Shown: positions 8,099 through 18,225 of the stretch, in pieces | Layout: each line of letters starts with the position of its first letter | Position numbering within the stretch: position 1 is the first letter of the stretch | NCBI RefSeq assembly: GCF_007859935.1 | Contig: NZ_SJPO01000002.1 | Span: 248,001-312,000 of the forward strand | Source: Posidoniimonas polymericola | GTDB taxonomy: Bacteria; Planctomycetota; Planctomycetia; Pirellulales; Lacipirellulaceae | Reading direction: 5' to 3' | Length of the DNA stretch: 64,000 nt | Notes under the pieces: model-generated | What the model saw: the letters and a program-made list of their open reading frames with translations, nothing else | Told to the model about the DNA's origin: nothing | Databases searched by the model: none | Translations under genes and position numbers: made by a program

Positions 8099-9205
8099 AT
8101 GAAGCACTACCTGTATGTCGCCGCCGCCCTGGCGTTGGGCGCGCTTCCCTTCTCTGGGTGCGAGGAACTTGAGGCCCAGCACACCGAGGAGGAGCACGAG
8201 GTGCACCACACGATCGTGGTCACTAGCCCCGTGGTGAAGGAAGTGACCGCCACCACGCCCTACGTTTGCCAGATCCACTCGTGCCGGCACATCGATATCC
8301 GCGCGCTGGAGGGGGGCTACCTCGAGGACATCCCGGTCAAAGAGGGGCAGACGGTTAAGAAGGGCGACTTGATGTTCAAGATCCTCGGGACGATCTACCA
8401 GGCGACCCTGCAGTCGGAGATCGCCGAGGCCAAGATCGCCCAGATCGAACTCACCAACTCGCAAAAGCTGTTCAAGCAGAACATGGTCTCCGACCAGGAC
8501 GTCGCGCTCGCCGAGGCCAAGCTGGCCAAGGCCCAGGCCCAGGTGGACCAGGCGCAGGCCGAGTACAACTTTACCAGCGTCACCGCGCCGTTCGACGGCA
8601 TCATCGACCGGCTGCACGAACAGCAGGGGAGCCTGATCGACGAGGGGGCCATCCTGACGACCCTGTCGGACAACAGCACGATGTGGGTCTACTTCAATGT
8701 GCCCGAGGCGCTCTACCTGGAGTACCAGACGCAGCTCACCCAGGGCGAACAGGACCTCGACCTCGACCTGGTGCTGGCCAACGGCGCCACGTTCAACCAG
8801 GAGGGCAAGATCGCCGCGATCGAGGCCGACTTCAATCCCGAGACCGGCAACATCGCCTTCCGCGCCGACTTCCCCAACCCCAACCGGCTGCTGCGGCACG
8901 GCCAGACCGGCGTGGTGCTGATCCACCGCAAGCTGAAGGGCGCGGTGGTGATCCCGCAGCGGGCCACCTACGAGATTCTCGACAAGCGGTTCATCTTCCT
9001 CGTCGACGACGACGGCAAGGTCCACCAGCACGAGATCAAGGTGCTCCACGAGATGGATGACATCTACGTCATCGGCGGCGACATCAGCGGCGACGACAAG
9101 ATCGTGCTCGAGGGCGTCCGCCAGGTGCGTGACGGCGAGGAGGTCGAGTACGAGTACGTCGAACCGTCGGAGGTTCTCTCCCACCTGAAGTTCGAGGCCG
9201 AGTAG
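8099..9205 (+). CDS. RND efflux periplasmic adaptor lipoprotein
   Basis: 368 residues from the ATG at 8099; an upstream in-frame start at 7913 is rejected because it would bury the lipoprotein signal. The N-terminus MKHYLYVAAALALGALPFSGC is a lipoprotein signal with lipobox FSGC. A lipoyl/barrel-sandwich segment is split by an alpha-hairpin (about 100-160, with FKQNMVSDQDVALAEAKLAKAQAQ). Beta-barrel motifs follow: VTAPFDGIIDRLHEQQGSLI and FRADFPNPNRLLRHGQTG. It bridges the inner-membrane pump and the outer-membrane channel. It is the first gene of a three-gene operon, with 13 bases to the permease gene. Confidence 0.93.
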   Translation: MKHYLYVAAALALGALPFSGCEELEAQHTEEEHEVHHTIVVTSPVVKEVTATTPYVCQIHSCRHIDIRALEGGYLEDIPVKEGQTVKKGDLMFKILGTIYQATLQSEIAEAKIAQIELTNSQKLFKQNMVSDQDVALAEAKLAKAQAQVDQAQAEYNFTSVTAPFDGIIDRLHEQQGSLIDEGAILTTLSDNSTMWVYFNVPEALYLEYQTQLTQGEQDLDLDLVLANGATFNQEGKIAAIEADFNPETGNIAFRADFPNPNRLLRHGQTGVVLIHRKLKGAVVIPQRATYEILDKRFIFLVDDDGKVHQHEIKVLHEMDDIYVIGGDISGDDKIVLEGVRQVRDGEEVEYEYVEPSEVLSHLKFEAE

Positions 9206-9218
9206 GAACCACCGCGAA

Positions 9219-12200
9219 ATGTTTACGAAGTTTCTCCACCGGCCAGCGCTGGCGATTGTCATCTCGCTGATGATCTTGTTCCTCGGCGGTCTCGGCATCG
9301 AGACCCTGCCCGTGGCGCAGTTTCCATCGGTCGCCCCGCCGACGGTCCAGGTGTCGATCGCGTACCCGGGCGCCAGCGCCAACGTGCTGGTCGACTCGGT
9401 TCTGATCCCGCTCGAGCAGTCGATCAACGGCGTGCAGAACATGCGGTACATCGCCTCGGACGCGACCAGCGCGGGCGAGGCGACCATCCGCATCTACTTC
9501 GAGCCCGGCACCGACCCGAACATCAACGTCGTTAACGTGCAGAACCGCGTCAACATCGTGATGAACCGGCTGCCGCCGCTCGTGCAGCGCGAGGGCATCC
9601 TGGTGTCGCAGGTCGTGCCGAGCATGCTGATGTACGTCAACGTGTACAGCACCGCCGAGAACGCCGACCAGAAGTTCCTCTACAACTTTGCCAACGTCAA
9701 CATCATGCCGGTGCTCAAACGCATCCAGGGCATGGGCCTGCCGACCAACCTCGGCAACCGCTCCTACGCGATGCGCGTCTGGCTTAAGCTCGACCGCATG
9801 CGGGCGTACAACCTGTCGTCCGACGACGTCATGGAGGCGCTGGCCGAGCAGAGCGTGATCGGCTCGCCCGGCCGGCTGGGCCAAGCGACCGGCAAGACCT
9901 CGCAGACCAAGGAGTACGTGCTGACTTACGTCGGCCGGTTCAACAAGCCGGAGCAGTACGAGAATATCATCCTCAAAGCGAACCCGGACGGCGAAATCCT
10001 CCGGCTGAAGGACGTCGCGGAGGTCGAGCTGGGCTCCGAGTTCTTCGACATCTACTCCGACATCGACGGGCACCCGGCGGCGTCCATCATCCTGAAGCAG
10101 AGCCCCGGCTCGAACGCGGCCGCCGTGATCGACGAGGTGAAAGAGACCCTCGAGCAGATCAAGGAAGAGACCTTCCCCCCCGGCATGGACTACGAGCTGG
10201 CATACGACGTCTCGAAGTTCCTGGACGCGTCGATCGAGAAGGTGCTGCACACCCTGCTCGAGGCCTTCATCCTGGTGTCGTTGGTGGTGTACATGTTCCT
10301 CGGGGACCTCCGGTCCACCATCATCCCGACGATCGCGGTGCCGGTTTCGCTGATCGGCACGTTCTTCGTGCTGCAGCTGTTTGGGCTGTCGATCAACCTG
10401 ATCACCCTGTTCGCGATGGTGCTGGCGATTGGCGTCGTGGTGGACGACGCGATCGTCGTGGTCGAGGCGGTGCACGCCAAGATGGCCGAGAAGCCGCTCA
10501 GCCCGTACAAGGCGACCATGGAGGTCGTGCAGGAGATCAGCGGCGCGATCATCGCCATCACCCTAGTGATGACCGCCGTGTTCGTGCCGGTCACTTTTGT
10601 CCCCGGGCCGGTCGGGCAGTTCTACCGGCAGTTCGGCATTACGATGGCCACCTCTATCGTCTTGTCGGGCGTGGTGGCGTTGACCCTCACGCCGGTGCTG
10701 TGCGCGATGATCCTCCAGCCGCACACGCACTCGCACGCGACGCACGAGAAGAAGAAGCGAAACATCTTCCTGACGATCCTCTACCTGATCGCCGGGCTGC
10801 TGGTGCTCGCGCTGGTCACGTACTTGGCTTACGAGCTGTGGGGGTGGGTCGGCTTCCTGCTGCTCCTCGTGCCCCTGGTCCGCAAGCCGTTCGACTGGCT
10901 GGTAGAACGCGGCACCGACTTCTACGCCGCCATTCTCAAGCGGACGGTCAGCAAGCGGGCGCTGGCGGTGGCGCTGGTTGGCGTGTTCACGGCCGGCATC
11001 TACTTTGTCAACGAGTCCCTCCCCACCGGCTTCATCCCGGGCGAGGACCAGGGCATCATCTACGGCATCATCCAGACCCCGCCGGGGTCGACGCTCGAGT
11101 ACACCAACGCCAAGAGCCACGAGCTGCAGGAGATCGCCAAGGAGCTCGACGAGGTGACCTCGGTAACGTCGCTAGCGGGTTACGAGGTGCTCACCGAGGG
11201 CCGCGGTTCCAACGCCGGCACCTGCATCCTCAACCTCAAGCCGTGGTCGGAGCGGGAGCTCGACGCGCGCCAGATCATCGAGGAGCTCGAGGAGAAGTGC
11301 AAGCGGCTGAGCGACGTCAAAATCGAGTTCTTCGAGCCCCCCGCGGTCCCCGGCTTCGGGGCCGCCGGCGGGTTCTCGATGCGCCTGTTGGACAAGACCA
11401 ACTCGTCGGACTACCAGCGGCTGGGCGAGGTCACCGAGGAGTTCATGGCGGCGCTGGAAGAACGCCCCGAGCTGAAGAACCTGTTCACGTTCTTTTCCAG
11501 CGACTACCCCCAGTACGAGCTGATCGTTAACAACGACATCGCCATGCAGAAGGGCGTCTCGATCGAGGCGGCGCTCGAGAACCTCAACATCCTAATTGGC
11601 AGCACCTACGAGCAGGGCTTTATCCGCTTCGGCCAGTTCTACAAGGTGTACGTCCAGGCGGCGCCCGAGTTCCGCCGCTACCCGGAGGACCTCGAGACGA
11701 TGTTCGTCAAGAACGAGGCCGGCGAGATGGTGCCGTACTCCGCGTTCATGCGGCTCGAAGAAAAGCAGGGGCTGAACGAGATCACCCGCTACAACCTCTA
11801 CCCGTCCGCCGCGATCCAGGGAGCGCCCGCCACGGGCTTCAGCAGCGGCCAGGCAATCGCCGCCATCAAGGAGGTGGCCGCCGCCACCCTGCCCCACGGC
11901 TATGACGTCGGCTGGGAGGGCCTGTCCTACGACGAGGCCTCCAAGGGGAACGAGTCGGTCTACATCTTCATTATCGTGGTGGCCTTCGTCTACCTGGTTC
12001 TGGTTGGGCAGTATGAGAGCTTTATCATCCCGTTGGCGGTGATCTTCTCCCTTCCGATTGGGGTGTTCGGGTCGTTCTACTTCCTCAAGCTGATGGGCCT
12101 CACAAACGACGTCTACGCCCAAATCGGACTAGTCATGCTAGTCGGTCTGCTCGGCAAAAACGCAATTCTCATCGTAGAGTTTGCGGTCCAGCGACGGCAG

Positions 12201-12503
12201 CAGGGGTTGTCCCTTGCAGAGGCCGGAATCGAAGGAGGCAAGCTACGCTTCCGACCGATTCAAATGACATCATTCGCATTTATCGCAGGACTCATACCAC
12301 TGGTATTTGCGACCGGCGCCGGAGCCATCGGCAATCGCACGATCGGCACCACCGCCGCCGGCGGCATGCTGGTGGGCACTGTGATCGGAGTGCTGGTAAT
12401 CCCAGGACTCTACTACTTGTTCGGCAGGATGGCCGACAAACGAAGTTTAATCAGGGATGAACACTATGACCCCCTCAGCGAGTTATTCGAGCGACACCCG
12501 TAG
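9219..12503 (+). CDS. RND family multidrug efflux permease (AcrB/MexB type)
   Basis: 1094 residues, slightly longer than AcrB (about 1050), with extra hydrophobic sequence around residue 520-560. It is the proton-driven trimeric pump. Seen directly: the N-terminal VAQFPSVAPPTVQVS, the paired proton-relay aspartates in GVVVDDAIVVVE, and the relay lysine in LLGKNAILIVEFAVQRR. Two porter regions lie between the membrane halves. From about 12110 to the end, codon use shifts to A/T-ending codons while the protein stays conserved. The 3' end overlaps the next gene by 47 bases, implying coupled translation. Confidence 0.95.
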   Translation: MFTKFLHRPALAIVISLMILFLGGLGIETLPVAQFPSVAPPTVQVSIAYPGASANVLVDSVLIPLEQSINGVQNMRYIASDATSAGEATIRIYFEPGTDPNINVVNVQNRVNIVMNRLPPLVQREGILVSQVVPSMLMYVNVYSTAENADQKFLYNFANVNIMPVLKRIQGMGLPTNLGNRSYAMRVWLKLDRMRAYNLSSDDVMEALAEQSVIGSPGRLGQATGKTSQTKEYVLTYVGRFNKPEQYENIILKANPDGEILRLKDVAEVELGSEFFDIYSDIDGHPAASIILKQSPGSNAAAVIDEVKETLEQIKEETFPPGMDYELAYDVSKFLDASIEKVLHTLLEAFILVSLVVYMFLGDLRSTIIPTIAVPVSLIGTFFVLQLFGLSINLITLFAMVLAIGVVVDDAIVVVEAVHAKMAEKPLSPYKATMEVVQEISGAIIAITLVMTAVFVPVTFVPGPVGQFYRQFGITMATSIVLSGVVALTLTPVLCAMILQPHTHSHATHEKKKRNIFLTILYLIAGLLVLALVTYLAYELWGWVGFLLLLVPLVRKPFDWLVERGTDFYAAILKRTVSKRALAVALVGVFTAGIYFVNESLPTGFIPGEDQGIIYGIIQTPPGSTLEYTNAKSHELQEIAKELDEVTSVTSLAGYEVLTEGRGSNAGTCILNLKPWSERELDARQIIEELEEKCKRLSDVKIEFFEPPAVPGFGAAGGFSMRLLDKTNSSDYQRLGEVTEEFMAALEERPELKNLFTFFSSDYPQYELIVNNDIAMQKGVSIEAALENLNILIGSTYEQGFIRFGQFYKVYVQAAPEFRRYPEDLETMFVKNEAGEMVPYSAFMRLEEKQGLNEITRYNLYPSAAIQGAPATGFSSGQAIAAIKEVAAATLPHGYDVGWEGLSYDEASKGNESVYIFIIVVAFVYLVLVGQYESFIIPLAVIFSLPIGVFGSFYFLKLMGLTNDVYAQIGLVMLVGLLGKNAILIVEFAVQRRQQGLSLAEAGIEGGKLRFRPIQMTSFAFIAGLIPLVFATGAGAIGNRTIGTTAAGGMLVGTVIGVLVIPGLYYLFGRMADKRSLIRDEHYDPLSELFERHP

Positions 12504-14271
12504 CAGCCGCCTGCTGCCCGCGATCGTGATCGCCTGCCTGCTGCTGTCGGCCCCCTCGTGCTGCATCCCCGACCTGTGCTGCGCCAAGAAGGGGCCGGCC
12601 ATGCCGGGCGACTACAACGGACGCGTCGACCCCGACAACTCCGCCAACATCGGCTGGTGCGAGTTCTTCGACGACCCCGCGCTGACCGACCTGATCTGCC
12701 AGGCGATGAACGGCAACCAGGAGCTGCGGATCCTCGAGCAGGAGGTCCGCATCGCCAGCCTCGAGGCCTACGGCCTCAGCGGCGAGTACCTGCCGTTTGT
12801 CACCTTCGGCGCCGGCGCCGGCATCGAGAAGTCCAGCCGCTTCACCCGCGAGGGCGCGGTCGAGGACCAGCTGACCGTCGCGCCGGGCAAGCCGTTCCCC
12901 GAGCCGCTCCCGGACTTCCTGGTGGCGACAAACATCCTCTGGGAGCTCGATATCTGGAAGAAGCTCCGCAACGCGCAGAGCGCCGCCGCCTACCGGTACT
13001 TGGCTACCCGTGACGGGCGGAACTACGTCGTGACCCGAGTGGTCGCCGAGGTCGCCGAGAACTACTACGAGCTGCTCGCGCTCGACAACCGGATGGAGAC
13101 CCTCGAGCGGACGATCGAGATCCAGCAGCAGAGCCTCGAAAATGCTAAGTCGATGAAGGAGGCCGCCCGCGGCACCGAGCTGGCCGTGCAGCGGTTCCAG
13201 GCGGAGGTCCGGAAGAACGAGAGCGAGCGGGCTATCATCCGTCAGGAGATCCTCGAGGCCGAGAACCGGATCAACTTCCTGGTCGGCCGCTACCCACAGC
13301 CGGTCGAGCGGATGTCGGTCGAGTACGTCGACCTGAATCTGCACGCGCTCGCTGTGGGCGTGCCGTCCGACCTGCTGCTCAACCGGCCAGACATCCGCCA
13401 GGCCGAGAAAGAACTGTGCGCCGCGGGACTCGACGTGAAGGTCGCCCGGGCGAGGTTCTACCCATCGGTCACGCTCCGCGCCGGCGTCGGCTACCAGGCG
13501 TTCAACACGCGGTACCTGTTCACCAGCCCGGAGTCGCTGATCTACAACGCCGCGGGCGACCTGATCGCGCCGGTGATCAACCGCAAGGCGATCAAGGCCG
13601 ATTACCTCAGCGCCAACGCGAAGCAGCTGCAGGCGGTCTACAACTACCAGCGGACCGTGCTGAACGCCTTCACCGAGGTCATCAACCAGGTCTCCAAGGT
13701 TGAGAACTACCGCGAGAGCATCGCCTTCAAGAAGCAGCAGCTCGAAGCGATGGAGGCCTCGGTTGTGAGCGCCAACAACCTGTTCCAGAACGCCCGTGCC
13801 GAGTACGTCGAGGTGCTGCTCGCCCAGCGCGAGATGATGGAAGCCAAGATGACGCTGATCGACACCAAACGCCAGCAGCTCGCGGCGGTGGTGAACGCCT
13901 ACCAGGCGTTGGGCGGCGGCGGCGGCCCAGGCGTGCGTGTGCTGCCGGCCCCCCCCTCGGCGACGCCCTCCCCCGCCCCGGCGGGCGACGGTCTGCTGCT
14001 GAACCCGAGCGAGCCCCCGCTAGAGATCGGCTCCACCCCCCGACCGGAGCAGGGCGGCGCCGAGTTCGGCGGCCTGGCTCCGGCGGCGGCCCGATCTGAC
14101 AACGCCGTGCACACCTGGCAGGCCGCTCGTCAGCACGCCGGTCTACTGCCAGACGCCGAACACCGCCTCGAGGTCCGGTCGGACATGCGCCGCGATGGTC
14201 TGCGTCGGCAGCTCGCCGGCGATCGTGGATTTCGGTGCGAGCGGCCCACTCTCTTCGACCCAGTCTCCTAG
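12457..14271 (+). CDS. Outer-membrane efflux channel (TolC/NodT family) with extended C-terminus
   Basis: 604 residues, where this family is usually about 450-500. The N-terminus has a hydrophobic segment followed by Cys residues (LLLSAPSCC), suggesting a lipoprotein. The two OEP repeats are visible: a channel helix with ILWELDIWKKLRNA near 165-178 and LLNRPDIRQAEKEL followed by VARARFYPSVTLRAG near 310-340. The typical end falls near ALGGGG (about residue 488). The remaining ~115 residues are a Pro/Ala/Gly-rich tail, whose last 43 codons read antisense through the 3' end of the convergent gene (overlap 14143-14271). The tail may come from loss of a stop codon. Confidence 0.9.
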   Translation: MNTMTPSASYSSDTRSSRLLPAIVIACLLLSAPSCCIPDLCCAKKGPAMPGDYNGRVDPDNSANIGWCEFFDDPALTDLICQAMNGNQELRILEQEVRIASLEAYGLSGEYLPFVTFGAGAGIEKSSRFTREGAVEDQLTVAPGKPFPEPLPDFLVATNILWELDIWKKLRNAQSAAAYRYLATRDGRNYVVTRVVAEVAENYYELLALDNRMETLERTIEIQQQSLENAKSMKEAARGTELAVQRFQAEVRKNESERAIIRQEILEAENRINFLVGRYPQPVERMSVEYVDLNLHALAVGVPSDLLLNRPDIRQAEKELCAAGLDVKVARARFYPSVTLRAGVGYQAFNTRYLFTSPESLIYNAAGDLIAPVINRKAIKADYLSANAKQLQAVYNYQRTVLNAFTEVINQVSKVENYRESIAFKKQQLEAMEASVVSANNLFQNARAEYVEVLLAQREMMEAKMTLIDTKRQQLAAVVNAYQALGGGGGPGVRVLPAPPSATPSPAPAGDGLLLNPSEPPLEIGSTPRPEQGGAEFGGLAPAAARSDNAVHTWQAARQHAGLLPDAEHRLEVRSDMRRDGLRRQLAGDRGFRCERPTLFDPVS

Positions 14272-17200
14272 GTGGTCTCGGCGGCCCTCGAACGCGGCAT
14301 AGAAGAGTTCCAGGGCTGGTGCGCTGCCGCCAGACGACGGTTGCGTCTCGACGGCGGCTGATGTAGCGGCGGGCAGATCAATCACCGGCGCGAGCACAAA
14401 CGCGACCTTCGACGCGTACACATCGGCCGTCTCCCCCGCGGCTGTTGCTTCGCCGAAGCTGCCGTCGATAGGGTCAGTGGCGAAGTTCTCGGAGCCCGCC
14501 TGGACGTAATCAGACTGGGCGTACTCGGCCTGGGAGCTCGCGGCGGGGACAATCGCCGCCTGGGCGCCGAGGTTATCACGCCAGATCGTGTAGTCGGCCG
14601 CGTCGACGCGGCCGTCGCCGTTGCCGTCGGCGGGCGAGCTGGTGCTGCCGTAGTCCTGCTTCCAGACCAAGAGGTCCGCCGCGGTGACCGCCAGGTCGCC
14701 GTCGTAGTCGCCCGGCAGAGACACCGCGGTGAATTCCGCCACGTTCAAGGCAGACCACACGCCGTTGGTCAGCGTGCGGGCGCTGACCGTGGTCCCGGGC
14801 GTCACGAGCACGGGCGCCGTGTAGGCCGCCCCGGAGACGCCCCCCCCGAGCGCCCGCGGGTCGGCGCCATCGAGCGTGTAGTAAACCACGCCATCGTTGG
14901 ACGTCATCGCCAGCGCCAGGCCTGTGGAGGGCGTTGGCCCGCCGTGCTGACTAAAGGCAGGGGCGTTGACCGTGGGGTACAGGCCGGCGGAGCGGAGCTG
15001 GTTGAACAGCACGGCGGTGCGCGGCGTCAGGAACGTGTCGATCACCGACTGACCTTCGGCCTCCCACTGGGCCTTGGTGAGCGGAGTGGAGAAGTGCATG
15101 TCGCCCCACCTAGCGCTCTCGGCGACGATTGCCTGGTCCATCTCGGCAAGCACCGACTCGTATCGGGCGATCGTGTTGGCGGTGGTCAGGGCGCCGTCGT
15201 TGAACAAGGCGCGGTGCACGTGGTCGGCAAAGCGGAGGCGGAACTCCTCGTTGTTCCGCAGGAAGCTGTAGGGGAGGGCCGCCTCTTCGTTGACGCCCAG
15301 GCGGTTAGTGTTGACGTTCGAGCCGAACAGGTTCATCGTCGATTCGGCGTCCCAGCTCACAAATTTGAAGCCTGTGCTGTCGGCGCCACGCTCCCTGACC
15401 GCGTACCAATTTCGGTGTGGCCAGTCGACGTTGCCCCCGTAAAAGTTGACCAGCAGGTAGTCGATGTAGTTGTCGATATCCAGGTAGTCTTCGAATGCAG
15501 GGTTGTCCGAGCCGTCGGGGTTGGCGCCCTGCAGCTGCTGGTAAGCGGCGGCGCGGTCGACGCTCGAGCCGCTGCCCGCTGCCTGGGCGATCGCGACCAT
15601 GGCGTTCCACGCGTCGAGGTCGCCGTCGGTGGGGCTGCCGTCGTTGATGGCGTCCCAGTTGTCTTTGTCGCCCCCGAAGTACATGGCGGCGAACGAGGCG
15701 TCGGGCCGCTCGGTGGGGTTGTACACCCCCCAGTAGACGCCATTGAGGTACAGGTGCATGCGGTTGCCGTGCGTCGACACCTGCCCCAACGCAGACAGCG
15801 TGCGGCTGGCGAACATGTCGCGGGCGTACTGCGCCTTGTCGCCGGCGCCGTTCCACGCGTAGCCGTCGTTCGACTCCATCCTCAGCGTGATGGTGTCGAA
15901 GCTGTCGACCGCGTCGTCGCCAAAGAATGGGAAATCGAGCTTCGTCGGGCCGTAGTCGTCCTTGAACAAGAGCCGCAGCGAGTGCTTCAGGCTCAGGTCG
16001 TGCCGGCGGAAGGCGCCGCCCTGGACGCGGATCCCGGCGTTCACTTGGAAACCCTCAGACCCGTCCGGGTAGATCAGCTCGACCGACGTCGCCCGCTCGT
16101 AGTCGATCCCCCCATTGGTCGACCGGGTGTAGATGCCGTCGGGCCCGAACAGGTCGTCGGTGTCCATCACGATCGACAGCGTGGGGATCGCCAGCAGGTC
16201 GCTCTGGATCGTGCTGGCGTACTGACCCCCGAACAGGTCGCCGCCGAGCGAGCCGCCCGCGCTATTGAAGTAGCCGATCACGTCCGGGTCCATCCCGTAG
16301 TCGGGCGAGACCCCTCCCCAGCTGGTGGGGAACCCGGCCGCCAGGGTGGTCGCGTAGCTCTGCGACACCACGTCGTTCACAAAGATGTAGGTGCTGCTGA
16401 CCGTAGGCGAGTCGTAGTAGCCGTCGAGGAAGGCGCCGGCCTGCACGGCGGTGGTCCGATCGATTTGGATCGGGCCTGTGTACAGCGTGCCGTTCTCCGG
16501 CGTCGGTGCGTCGCCGTTGGTCGTGTAGTAGACCTGCGCGCCGGGCGTGCTGTTGGCGATCGTGAGAGCGAAGGACTGCTCGTGGAAGCCGTGCGGCGTG
16601 CTGAAGGTCGGCGCCTCGATGAAGCCAAGCCGCCCCTCGCCGTTCGGGCCGCCCGGCGTGGGGGTCTCGAAGTAGTACTCGGTGGGCGGGCCCGTGTCGA
16701 GCGCCGCGGCGGTCAGCCGTGGACGCGAGAGCATCTCGCTGCTGAAGTCGTTGTCGTTCAACGCGTGGATCGCCAGAACATTGGCGCCGGAGACGAGCAG
16801 CCCGTGGAACGCGCTCAGGTCGAACCGCTGCGGTGTGAAGGCGGCGGAGTCCTCACGCTCCGTGACCGCCAGCGACTGCCAGGTCGGGCTCTCCGGGCTG
16901 TTCGCCACCACCACCTTGGCGCCGTTCAGGTACGCGACGAAGCCGTCGTTGTACTGCATGTCGAGCCACAGGGCGCCGAGCGCTGCGGGGTCGGCGACAT
17001 CGAACGCAACCCGTTGGTAGATGCTGCTCCGCGTGGCCTCCCAGTCCGACTGGAGGTCGAGGTCCACCAGCTGGCCCATGTTGAAGGTCTCAGAGCTGAA
17101 GAGCTCGAGCTCCGCCAGCTGAATCGCGACCGGGCGGTTGGCGCCGGTGACGCCGTACTCTGTCTGAAAATCGAAGCGGTAGTGCGTGAACCCGGCGGTG

Positions 17201-18225
17201 TTCGAGAACTCGTACAGCCGCGTCTGGAAACGGCTGTCGAAGTCCTGGGCGGTTCGTGTGTCGACAACCGTGTAGTTCACCCCGTCGTTGGACCCGCTGA
17301 GCGTCCAGCTGTAGGGGTCGCGGTCGGGCGCGTCGTTGGCGGAAGTGATGGTGTACCCGTCGACAAACCGCGGCAGGTTGTCGTTGAATTGGACCTGGTA
17401 GTACGTCCCCTCTGGGGCAAACGCCAGCCACTTGGCCCCGTCGTTGTTGTCGAGCGCCTTGGCGGGCTCCTCTCCGGTCGGAGAGTTGCTCGACGCGCCC
17501 CCGACGAACGTCACCGCCAGGTCGCCGTCGTCTTCTGGGTCGGTCAGGTCGCCGCCCATTAGGTCGCCGAGTTCTGTGCCGTTTGCCGGTCCGGGCTGCT
17601 GGCCGATCGACGCATCGAAGCCTACGCCCGGGCCGCCGTTGCTGGTCGCCCAGCCAGAGTCGTCAAAGCCAAGCTGGGTCCAGACCGGCGAGGCGCCGGT
17701 ATCCAGCACGCCGGAGGTCGGAACGAACGCGGTCGCGACATTGGACTCCGAGATCAGCTCGACGACCTGGGTCGGCACGCCGTAGGAGATGTCGGTGAGC
17801 TGCTGGGGGTACTCGGGCGAGTACGACCAGACGATGGTCTCCAGCGGATCGGTGAGGCCGAGGAACTCGCCGCCGGCGCTGAGCGAGAAGTCGAGGTGTA
17901 GGTAGCCGGCGGGGTCGATGTAGGTCTCGGTGTCCTGACCCGACGCGAACACGACCAGGTAGTCGCCGGGCCCGAGCAACGACTGCGGGGCCGACGGGAA
18001 GGTCCACTTGTCGAGGTTGTTCGCCCGGTCGGTCAGATGCCACCCGGCCAGGTTAATTGGCTCGCTGGTGGGGTTGTAGATCTCGATCCAGTCGCTGCTG
18101 GCGCCGTCGCCGTCGAGCAGCGAGCCGTCGTTCGACGCGACGAACTCGGAAATGACCGGCGCGGCGTGCAGCATCGCGCGCGGTTCAAGGCGTTCGAACC
18201 TGAGTGACTTGTTCTTGTTGTGCAT
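14143..18225 (-). CDS. Giant secreted LTD / CotH-kinase / dockerin protein
   Basis: 1360 residues from the ATG at 18225. A longer frame to 18492 adds only unrelated arginine-rich sequence. The N-terminus MHNKNKSLRFERLEPRAML matches the planctomycete extracellular tag. Domains in order: lamin-tail (SDWIEIYNPTSEPINLAGW), a F5/8-type-C-like sandwich (about 200-370), a chitobiase/HEX C-terminal-like sandwich (VYYTTNGDAPTPENG), CotH-type kinase fold (IRVQGGAFRRHDLSLKHSLRL; LYLNGVYWGVYNPTE; KFVSWDAESTMN), a second HEX-type repeat (VYYTLDGADPRA), and dockerin type I (GDYDGDLAVTAADLLVW, GDGRVDAADYTIWRDNLG). CotH proteins in Bacillus phosphorylate spore-coat proteins. Here it is probably extracellular; the substrate is unknown. 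Confidence 0.88.
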   Translation of the reverse strand: MHNKNKSLRFERLEPRAMLHAAPVISEFVASNDGSLLDGDGASSDWIEIYNPTSEPINLAGWHLTDRANNLDKWTFPSAPQSLLGPGDYLVVFASGQDTETYIDPAGYLHLDFSLSAGGEFLGLTDPLETIVWSYSPEYPQQLTDISYGVPTQVVELISESNVATAFVPTSGVLDTGASPVWTQLGFDDSGWATSNGGPGVGFDASIGQQPGPANGTELGDLMGGDLTDPEDDGDLAVTFVGGASSNSPTGEEPAKALDNNDGAKWLAFAPEGTYYQVQFNDNLPRFVDGYTITSANDAPDRDPYSWTLSGSNDGVNYTVVDTRTAQDFDSRFQTRLYEFSNTAGFTHYRFDFQTEYGVTGANRPVAIQLAELELFSSETFNMGQLVDLDLQSDWEATRSSIYQRVAFDVADPAALGALWLDMQYNDGFVAYLNGAKVVVANSPESPTWQSLAVTEREDSAAFTPQRFDLSAFHGLLVSGANVLAIHALNDNDFSSEMLSRPRLTAAALDTGPPTEYYFETPTPGGPNGEGRLGFIEAPTFSTPHGFHEQSFALTIANSTPGAQVYYTTNGDAPTPENGTLYTGPIQIDRTTAVQAGAFLDGYYDSPTVSSTYIFVNDVVSQSYATTLAAGFPTSWGGVSPDYGMDPDVIGYFNSAGGSLGGDLFGGQYASTIQSDLLAIPTLSIVMDTDDLFGPDGIYTRSTNGGIDYERATSVELIYPDGSEGFQVNAGIRVQGGAFRRHDLSLKHSLRLLFKDDYGPTKLDFPFFGDDAVDSFDTITLRMESNDGYAWNGAGDKAQYARDMFASRTLSALGQVSTHGNRMHLYLNGVYWGVYNPTERPDASFAAMYFGGDKDNWDAINDGSPTDGDLDAWNAMVAIAQAAGSGSSVDRAAAYQQLQGANPDGSDNPAFEDYLDIDNYIDYLLVNFYGGNVDWPHRNWYAVRERGADSTGFKFVSWDAESTMNLFGSNVNTNRLGVNEEAALPYSFLRNNEEFRLRFADHVHRALFNDGALTTANTIARYESVLAEMDQAIVAESARWGDMHFSTPLTKAQWEAEGQSVIDTFLTPRTAVLFNQLRSAGLYPTVNAPAFSQHGGPTPSTGLALAMTSNDGVVYYTLDGADPRALGGGVSGAAYTAPVLVTPGTTVSARTLTNGVWSALNVAEFTAVSLPGDYDGDLAVTAADLLVWKQDYGSTSSPADGNGDGRVDAADYTIWRDNLGAQAAIVPAASSQAEYAQSDYVQAGSENFATDPIDGSFGEATAAGETADVYASKVAFVLAPVIDLPAATSAAVETQPSSGGSAPALELFYAAFEGRRDHLGDWVEESGPLAPKSTIAGELPTQTIAAHVRPDLEAVFGVWQ

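Noticed and set aside
9084..10475. 463-residue minus-strand frame across the RND pump genes
   Set aside because: Antisense to the adaptor and permease genes with no recognisable domain.
14944..17562. 872-residue plus-strand open frame opposite the LTD/CotH gene
   Set aside because: It is a shadow of the strong minus-strand gene: Arg/Val-rich, no domain, and codon bias typical of antisense frames in high-GC DNA.
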